From assembly GCA_963575645.1 (NCBI GenBank), contig OY754464.1, positions 1,178,001-1,242,000 of the forward strand: a stretch of DNA of 64,000 nucleotides. Direction: 5' to 3'. Made by a program: the position numbers and the translations under genes. How positions within the stretch are numbered: the first letter of the stretch is position 1; each line of letters begins with the position of its first letter. Source of the DNA: Xanthostigma xanthostigma (lineage: Eukaryota > Arthropoda > Insecta > Raphidioptera > Raphidiidae). This document shows positions 56,852 through 64,000 of this stretch, in pieces. Under the pieces are notes generated by a model that was not told the DNA's origin, did no database searches, and worked only from the letters and a program-made list of their open reading frames with translations.

Positions 56852-57616
56852 TGATACTACTACGATAAAAGATAATAAATGTTAGGAAATGACTTACATT
56901 TTCTGAAGACACTTTTTTAAATGAATCTCGTTTCTAAACGTATACATTTGACACAATACACAATAAATTATAATATACCACCAACAGATAGAATTATTTA
57001 AGTCTAGTCATGGTGTCGATTTGTCATTTGATTAATAACTTTAACATCCAATTGATATATGTTTACCAGTTCTCTGAAGATCAAAGTCTGGGAACTGGGG
57101 GCTTGTAATACACGCCTACAAAGTACAAACAACACTACTCACAATAATCAACCGACAGCCTGATTAGAAAAGTCGACACTAAATTTTAAAATAAAAAGTA
57201 CCTACAACTTATTTCTATTCATTACGTCAATAATGATAGATTTTTAGATAAAAGTCATTTGAAGCGCAAATAGCGTATATAATTAAATTTTGAAATTATG
57301 CGGGACCGGTGTTCAAAACATGTACAGTAGAACCTCGTTTATTCGTGCTCGAGATGAGTAGTATTACGATTTTGTAACATTTACCACGTCTTAAAAAGGC
57401 ACGCCGCCACTGGTGTACCCTGGTGGTCATGTGGAGAAACAGAAGCAAGATGGCAGCGGAGCGTATGAACTAGGAAATAGTGTTTATGTTAAAAAACTTA
57501 AATTAATAAATATGTTGAATTAAATAATATCCATGTTACAAATTTATATTAATAAATATGTTGAATAAAATAATAATAATTGTTACAGTTTAATAACTAA
57601 TTTATGCCTGTTCATA

Positions 57617-58197
57617 TAGTCAGAGTGCCCGTCGGCAAAAATTTTATTGATACATACTCTCCCCAAACTTTGTATATGGCTTCATTAGGCCTAGTCTGAC
57701 ACCTATTTCCTCTATGACTTTTCTTGATTTTGGGGCGTTTTCCCTCTAAAGTTTCCAAAAGATGTCGTTTTGACGACATGTAAAAATTTATAGATACTGT
57801 TTGATTTTTTAATTGGATAGCTTAAAAACTTCAACCAAAACGCTATAATGATGGTCTTTGACAAAAAATACGAACCATTTAAAATGTCTGACACCTCGAA
57901 TATGTCGAACATATTCGAGGTGTCAGACATTTTAATTGGTTCATGTTATTTGTCAGAGAACATTATTTCAGCGTTTTGGTTGAAGTTTTTAAGCTACCCA
58001 ATTAAAAAAACAAACAGTATCTATAAATTTTTACATGTCGTCAAAACGACATCTTTTGGAAACTTTAGAGGGAAAACGCCCCAAAATCAAGAAAAGTCAT
58101 AGAGGAAATAAGTGTCAGACTAGGCCTAATGAAGCCATATACAAAGCTTGGGGAGAGTATGTATCAATAACATTTTTGACGACGGGCACTATGACTA
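57617..58197. mobile_element. 581-bp near-perfect palindrome
   Basis: The two halves, about 290 bp each, are reverse complements with few differences, meeting at 57907 within GAATATGTCGAACATATTC. The ends read TAGTCAGAGTGCCCGTCG and, inverted, TAGTCATAGTGCCCGTCG. Both strands therefore encode almost the same spurious 70-80 residue frame. A single half is at 17511-17765. Confidence 0.85.
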
Positions 58198-59169
58198 ATA
58201 AGTTAAGTATCTGTACTAAAAATGGGTCCAAGAATTAATTCGTTGCTATATACAGAATGACTGGTAATTGCTCGTATTCCTCTCTGGAAAAAAAACCATG
58301 ACCAATTGGAAATGATTTAACCGAAGAATTTTTATTTTATTTTTTTTATTTATTTTAAGTTTTATCACACAACACAAAATCTAACAGTTTTCGTGGTTTT
58401 TAGCTTTAGGAAGGTTAGCCAATAAGCTATTAGACTATGGAAAAAATCAGGTCAAAAAGTGAGAATATTTTTTTTTTATTTTAACTCCCAAAATTTGGAT
58501 TTTTGTAAAACGAAAATCGAAGTAGATTTTCTCGAAAATTACGCATTTCGGAGCCCTAGGGTCGGTCTGGCCTCAGAAATAACCGGGACTTTCCCCGTTT
58601 GTCCAGTTCGATCCGGATTTTCTTCTTCTTATGTTACACGGTCTCGTAAAGGCGTTTGGCAATTTTCCCGGTAATTTTTTAGGTCCCAGACCAACCCTGA
58701 AGGAGCCATTAAATATTTCACATCAAAAAAAAAAATCTGCAGTAATATGTTATTATCGTAGTTTAAACTGTAATAAAGGCGGAAGTAAGCTATTTTTTTT
58801 TAAACTGGCAACAAAAAAACCTACTTTGCTTACATCAATATAGGCAACAGGGCGCATATAACTATTCAGCATTAGGATATCTGCGCTCTGCGACGCGAGC
58901 TTTATTCGTCACCGGCGTCATTCGCAAAGCTCAAGCGAGGATAAGAGCTTAGTAATTTCTGGTGTAATTGTTTGAAACGCTGAGGAAATGGTTTCCCACT
59001 CGACTACCGTCTTGCGCCAAAGTTCACTTCCCTTATTCATTGTTGCCGTATCCTAACCTAGTAGCTTTTGCATTCTCTATCATTACAATATATTATTACA
59101 CCGTCTGCTTGAGATGAGGAAAAAACGAATCTTTTTAGCGATTTGCATTTTTGCAACCTAAATCCCGTA
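58198..59169. other. No gene recognised
   Basis: AT-rich DNA with T and A homopolymers. Open frames at 58459-58674 and 58631-58843 overlap each other and show no motif or splice context. Confidence 0.4.
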
Positions 59170-59604
59170 TAGGCTGTGTGCACAAAGCCTACTAGCGCCT
59201 CTAGTGGGTAATAGAGAATTAGTTAACTCACTTTTTATGGAAATCGCAACATGTTTCTATGGTGATAAGTCAAAAACTTTAGTTGGCCAAGATGTGTAAT
59301 AAGGAAAACTGCTGTTAATTTTATAAGTATACAATAAAATTCAGATTGTAAAGCGTTATATAAATAGCATAACATAAAAGGTACGTGAGAATTATTTATT
59401 TATCAATTATGACGTACAATATATAAATAATTAATTTGTTTACACTGTCAGCGTAACGTCAAATTATGGCGCCAATTATCTTTATTTTACATAAATCGCC
59501 ATCAGCGCAACAGCCCGGAACACAATAACCATTTCCAGATCGCCTAGTTTTGCCCATGTTTTCTTTGTAATTGAAAAATTTTATAAAATTATAACTATTT
59601 TTAA
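59170..59604 (-). mobile_element. THAP-type MITE, minus-strand copy
   Basis: The end is TATAGGCTGTGTGCACAAAGC. On the - strand an ATG reads MGKTRRSGNGYCVPGCCADG, close to the 52411 copy. The other terminus is replaced by the AACCGACTTC repeat from about 59605. Confidence 0.65.
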
Positions 59605-59864
59605 CCGACTTCAAAAAAGGAGGAGGTTCTATGTTCGACTGTATATATTTTTTATGTATGTTCGCCGATTTCTCCGTCAATTATGGACCGATTTTCAAAA
59701 TTCTTTTTTTACTCGAAAGAGTGCACTTCCGAGGTGGTCCCATCGGAACCAAGTCAGGATCTGATGGTGGAATCCGGAGAAATCGAGGGAAACTCTCAAA
59801 TTTCAAAGGCACGCATACTTGGCCTACCCATTGTAATACTTTATCTAACACTAAAAAGAGAAAA
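59605..59864 (+). repeat. Lepidopteran AACCGACTTCAAAAAAGG repeat
   Basis: It starts TTAACCGACTTCAAAAAAGG and continues AGGAGGTTCT, then CGGAACCAAGTCAGGATCTG, a phrase I recognise as one of the commonest dispersed repeats in Lepidoptera. It joins directly to the palindrome at 59865. Confidence 0.7.
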
Positions 59865-60122
59865 ATAAAATATTTTTAACAAAAAAATTGAACCGACTTC
59901 AAAATATGCACTAAAAAGTAAAAAATAATAATTATTGTTATTTTTGGAGTCGGTGTCACATCGGAATTCGAAAGTAGCAATTTAAATCTTACATGTCTCT
60001 AGTTCTCGGAATAGATTTCATTTTGGCTGACACCGACTCTAAAAACAACAATAATTATTATTTTTTACTTTTTAGTGCATATTTTGAAGTCGGTTCAATT
60101 TTTTTGTTAGAAATATTTTATT
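59865..60122. mobile_element. Palindromic MITE with TTAACAAAAAAATTGAACCG ends
   Basis: The arms pair from ATAAAATATTT through AAAATTGAACCGACTTC and CACTAAAAAGTAAAAAATAA to GAGTCGGTGTCA, with a unique centre of about 55 bp. The terminus is shared with 14055-14549, and the CTAAAAAGTAAAAAATAA tract is shared with P1. Confidence 0.75.
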
Positions 60123-60389
60123 ACTTTTAAAATCCCCGTTATGTGTCCTTAAAGCAATAATATTTATGTAATACAGCATTCTTCTTGTTGATAGTGAATC
60201 GTGTGTACTTAGTAAGATTGCCTTCATGGGCGAGGTACGTACATTACTATTGTTGTGGCATTGTTCTCATTGTTGTACCCATCTGAGATGTATCGCTCGC
60301 TCAACATCATTCTAGAATCTAAGAACCAAGACAAAACCTGAGGTGGCTTCGGGCTACCAGAGGAACGGTCGTTCTGTACAATGCATTTA

Positions 60390-60945
60390 TTTGTTTCACA
60401 AACAGTGCTTCGAATGGCATACTTCTCATTATTTCACTCTAAAATGATTTATGGTATCGAATTGTGGGGTAATGCCGCCTCTGCTTCGAAAGTGTTTTTG
60501 CAACAAAAGAAAGTTATAAGATTGATCTCGGATGCTGGGTTTAGACAGGAATGCAGGCCATTATTTAAGCGATTAAATATTTTGTCATTGCCATGTCAAT
60601 ATATATACAGCTGTTTAATTATTGTTAAAAATAATATGAACAATTTCAATAATCATACTGTGTTGCATAATCATGATACTAGGAAAAAGTTAAATCTTTG
60701 CCTACCATTACACAAATATGCTAAGACTACATACGGACCAAATTTCTATGGTGTAAAATTTTTTAATAAATTGCCATTGGAAATAAGAACTTTAGAAACA
60801 AAATATTTTAAAAGAAATGTGAAAAAATTGTTATTAGAAAATTGTTTCTATAGCATAAAGGAATTCCTTGACTGTCAGAATGTACATTAATTATGTAGAA
60901 ATGACAATAAATTATTACTATGTATGTACCTTGGTTAGATCACTG
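60390..60945 (+). pseudogene. 5'-truncated non-LTR retrotransposon (jockey/CR1-like), reverse transcriptase C-terminus
   Basis: A frame ending at 60890 reads RMAYFSLFHSKMIYGIELWG, then VFLQQKKVIRLI, CRPLFKRLNILSLPCQYIY and FFNKLPLEIR. This is the characteristic region after the polymerase palm of jockey/CR1-type LINEs (YxxLFHSxxxYGIxLWG, LQKKxIRxI, CRPLFxxLxILxLP, FNxLPxEIR). Upstream of about 60390 the homology stops, the usual 5' truncation of LINE insertions. The frame is intact to its natural stop and is followed by an A/T-rich tail, so the copy is fairly young. Confidence 0.85.
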
Positions 60946-61941
60946 ATCGCTATTAGTTGGATAGCCTATGAATTGTAGATTGCCTAAGATAGCCACTAAA
61001 CACATTATACCGTATTTACCCGACATTGCTCGGGAATAGCCGCTACGACAACATGAGACCATTCCAAATATTTTAACTGGGCGCGTCAGCTGTCATGATC
61101 TCGTAGACGCAGCCAGGATGTACCGAGGAAGAGAATAACTTCCGCAGAAAAATTAAATTGTCGTTTTGCGAAATGTCAGTTTCAAAATCCCCGCGTTTAA
61201 AGTTCCACATCAACATGGCGTCGGACAAGCTATAACGACAGTCGCGGACATACATTTAATACCCTCTATATTGCTACCAAAGATCGGGAGAAAGACTTAA
61301 ACACTACGGTGCAGACATATACGCCTGTCTCACTTATTATACTCTGAGTTTCATGCGCATGTCCGTGAATGGATGCGCGTCAGTTTGCACATGGAACTAA
61401 CTGTGAAAGGGAGGTGGCTTGCTCTATTTCACTTACCAATTGCCCCACCACAGACGCGACACTTGCGCACAACGGGTCAAGTAAAAAGAAAGAGATAGAA
61501 AACAGTCATTTGCTGTCTCACTTCATGGGCCACGTTTCCACTTACGGCCACTAGCAATATAGAAGTTATTATTCTGAATTAACATGTGACGCAGCACAAA
61601 GATTCACACAATGGCCACCGTTCTCAATCAATGTAATATTTGAGATCGGTAGGCTAGAAACTAGAGTATCATAAAACAGGGTAGATAGCTGCCTGGTAGT
61701 TTCAAGTCAACCGTGTCTACGGTTGGCACATAATATACTTCTTGTACAATGCCGTCACGGATGTTCTCTCATAATGCTAAACGGAAGTTTAAATATGCAT
61801 TATTTAACCTTGAAACTGAAATAAGACAAACCTACTGTCTTGTGTTACAAAATACCGTCAGAGATCCAGAAAATTACATTAATGTATTTAAGGTATTTCA
61901 GTTATACTGAATATTATTTCAAGAAATATTTATATCGAACG
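60946..61941. other. No gene recognised
   Basis: No exon or RNA gene could be supported. Two open frames (61073-61255 on -, 61369-61554 on +) lack recognisable motifs. Confidence 0.4.
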
Positions 61942-62167
61942 GTGACAGGTAATCGGTCATGGCCTTGAATAAGCAAACATCTCGATATTTATCTGGAATT
62001 GTTGAGGGTAACCATGGAAAACCTCAACAAGATACAGGAATTACCGTTTCTCGGCAAGAGGCAGCAGGAAAAAGTTCAAGCCACATCTTCCCCCGCCGGG
62101 ATTCGAACCCGGTACCTGCCGAATGTGAGTCTAGTGCTCTCACCGCTACGCTACACCGCTCGGTGTA
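61942..62167 (-). mobile_element. tRNA-derived SINE S1, 3'-truncated copy
   Basis: The tRNA head on the - strand reads GTGTAGCGTAGCGGTGAGAG, then GGTACCGGGTTCGAATCCCG; the anticodon loop is CTCACAT. The body matches 40650-40790, but the tail half with ATT repeats is missing. Confidence 0.8.
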
Positions 62168-62459
62168 ACATTCAATATTTTTAAACCCCAATCACATGTT
62201 CTTGCGACTAGTGAGTGCATGGCACGACGCTAATAATATTGATTGGAGAGAAGGAGGAGAGTGTGCCCTCCACATTCAAGTGAAACTTGTGAAGTATGTC
62301 AAGAATATAAGCGAGATAAAGAGGAGCTCCTTTATTCGCGCCTGGTAGAGCAGAAACAAAGCCTATTAGGCCCCACTCTAGACATATTTCAGCTTATATA
62401 TAAGCTCATTCAAGAAACGTGAATACAAACAACACATACATTATGAAGTGTACACAAAT

Positions 62460-63012
62460 TTTATAAAAAAAAGTCGGATTCGCGCACCGAGAGTTCCGTA
62501 CAAACTTGTATAGGCATGTAAATAGTTCTTCCGTCACGAGAATCGAGTCTCGAAGATTTTTCCCGCTTAGCCGTTGGAAAACTGTTATCCCCATACATCG
62601 ACAAACGTCGCGGTCAGTTTGCCAATTAAGCGTGTAATTGCAAAGCCTTCAGACGGACTACTAAACTGTATTATACCTCGTGGCTATAGCTGATGGCCTA
62701 GTTGTCGTACCGTGTTGTATGCGAGAGTTATTGCATTGTGCTGCATAAACGCACAGGTAGCGGATGCTTGTTTTGTAGGAGAACTGTTATACTGTGTACG
62801 TGCGTAGCTGTTGTTGCGGTTTAAAAACATTATTTCCACAGATTTAAAGTTTTTGTATTTTTCCCTTTACTTGTGCTGTAAGACATTGCTTCTTGCCACA
62901 TTTCATGATTCTGGATCAACGGGAAGTACCCTATAGGTTTTGATTCCCAAGAGTCTTGACAGTGATCCTATATGGGTTCCTTTTTTCCTTTTGAGGTACG
63001 GAACCCTAAAAA
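62460..63012 (-). repeat. Lepidopteran GGGTTCCGTACCTCAAAAGG repeat fragments
   Basis: On the - strand, AGGGTTCCGTACCTCAAAAG, GGAACCCATATAGGATCACT (62892-63012) is a hallmark lepidopteran repeat start. AAGTCGGATTCGCGCACCG and GAGTTCCGTACA at 62470-62505 (+ strand) is the matching other end in direct orientation. The DNA between is unrelated, with no gene seen. Confidence 0.65.
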
Positions 63013-63277
63013 TTTTAGATATGTCCACGAATTTAAACCGCAATAAAACTGCTTGACTTCTGGTGAAATAATAACTTTTAATATTCGAGCTGCTGTGCCA
63101 AGCAGTTCGCACTCAGTGAATGCAACTTGTAGACGAACAATAGAATACGTGACGTCATTTGTGTCATTTATTCCGAAATAATATAGCAGAAGATGGATAG
63201 AGCGATGCTTGTATAAGAGAAATGTGGTGTCAAATCCAAAGTTTTCATATAGCTGCAATATTTCGGTATGAAAAAAT

Positions 63278-63854
63278 TAGTGATGTGTCCACATGATTCT
63301 TTATTGGGAGCTGGCTCCGTGCGCTCCGCTCACTAAAAAGAGTCGCTCAGAGCGAGTCGTTCAAAGGAGCGACACTAGACAGTACGCACTACACAAGAGT
63401 GCAGCCTGCAGAGGTGTGAACTGTCATCATTGCACAGCACAATACACACACTCAGCTCTAAGCTCATTTTAATATGATTCTGATCTTGTATAATTATTCG
63501 CATTTCGGATAAACTATAAAGTATAACAAAAGCTTAACAATAATAATGTTTATTGTTACAATATTATATCTTTGTCAACGACGTCAATGTGAATGGTTTA
63601 AGTCACTGTAAACAGTGTGTCATTCAACATTAAAATGATTCAGCAAAGATAACTCCGTACGTGCAAAATTCACTAGTGCCTCTGTGGCCTGTGCTGTGTG
63701 CGCTCTGTAAATGTGCGAATGCAACAGTACAGAACAGCTCAGCACAGAGCAATGGCGCTCGGAGTGAGTCATTCACAAAAAAAGAGCGACTCGCTCCGCT
63801 CCGACAAAGGAGTCGTTCATTATAAACGACTCGCTCAGGAGCAACACATCACTA
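63278..63854. mobile_element. hAT element with perfect 8-bp TSD and GAGCGAC repeats
   Basis: TAGTGATGTG at the left and CACATCACTA at the right are flanked by identical gaaaaaat octamers (63270-63277 and 63855-63862). Sub-terminal arrays of AGAGCGA / GAGTCGTTCA motifs occur at both ends. The 577-bp copy has no transposase. The perfect duplication implies a recent insertion. Confidence 0.9.
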
Positions 63855-64000
63855 GAAAAAATGTTCAATAAAAAATTAAATACAGCAGCAGCAGTGAGCG
63901 CTTTTTAATTAGCAACACGCTGAGTGAATTTAGAGTGGATTTAATTTTTTTTTTGCTTTGCTTCCATCTTCAAAATATGTTATATGGATAATGCATAATA

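Noticed and set aside
57712-58102. Matching peptides on opposite strands (57712-57930 and 57848-58102)
   Set aside because: Both are the same sequence read from the two arms of the palindrome; not a gene pair.

Overview
The window is animal nuclear DNA, almost certainly from a moth or butterfly (Lepidoptera). The evidence is a spliced insect-type gene with AT-rich introns and many dispersed repeats whose wording I recognise as lepidopteran: Helitrons beginning TCTATACTAATAT and ending CTAG, the AACCGACTTCAAAAAAGG repeat, the GGGTTCCGTACCTCAAAAGG repeat, and the GCGGATGCCTACGTC / TTGATAGATCAGTCAGTC repeat. No species can be named. There are no bacterial operons, rRNA genes or CRISPR arrays.

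The only convincing host gene lies at 2556-7930 on the + strand. Five exons with clean GT/AG junctions encode a 259-residue membrane protein of the DRAM (DNA-damage-regulated autophagy modulator; Frag1/DRAM/Sfk1) family. Its TGA stop (6632-6634) is followed in the same frame by 431 more open codons, ending in a double TAG at 7928-7933. The first 109 of these codons contain no ATG, so the extension does not look like an independent gene. It is either reached by stop readthrough or alternative splicing, or cut off by a recent nonsense change. Introns 1 and 3 carry transposon copies, and intron 2 carries a tandem duplication and a minisatellite.

From about 8 kb to the end the window is a dense, nested transposon landscape. 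Several elements could be delimited exactly from target-site duplications (TSDs) or empty sites. These are hAT elements at 8029-8320, 13312-15523 (inside a Tc1/mariner element), 37746-38441 and 63278-63854. PIF/Harbinger elements lie at 26321-26669 and 29947-30857, the second with a remnant transposase exon. A pogo-like element at 11772-12265 keeps a transposase C-terminus, and a Tc1/mariner element at 36062-36628 keeps a DDE transposase piece. Three or more non-autonomous Helitron families have recognisable ends. tRNA-derived SINEs occur on the - strand near 40.4, 51.8 and 61.9 kb, and a 5'-truncated jockey/CR1-like LINE lies at 60.4-60.9 kb.

Fold-back elements are unusually common: 14055-14549, 19908-20149, 35441-35657, 36631-40270, 43448-43735, 48570-49350, 57617-58197 and 59865-60122. 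The least familiar element is a pair of Helitron-like copies (52991-53771 and 54207-55094). Their 3' halves are runs of short perfect hairpins, nearly all with three-base loops. Six dispersed copies of another inverted-repeat element carry a short reading frame that looks like the start of a THAP zinc finger.
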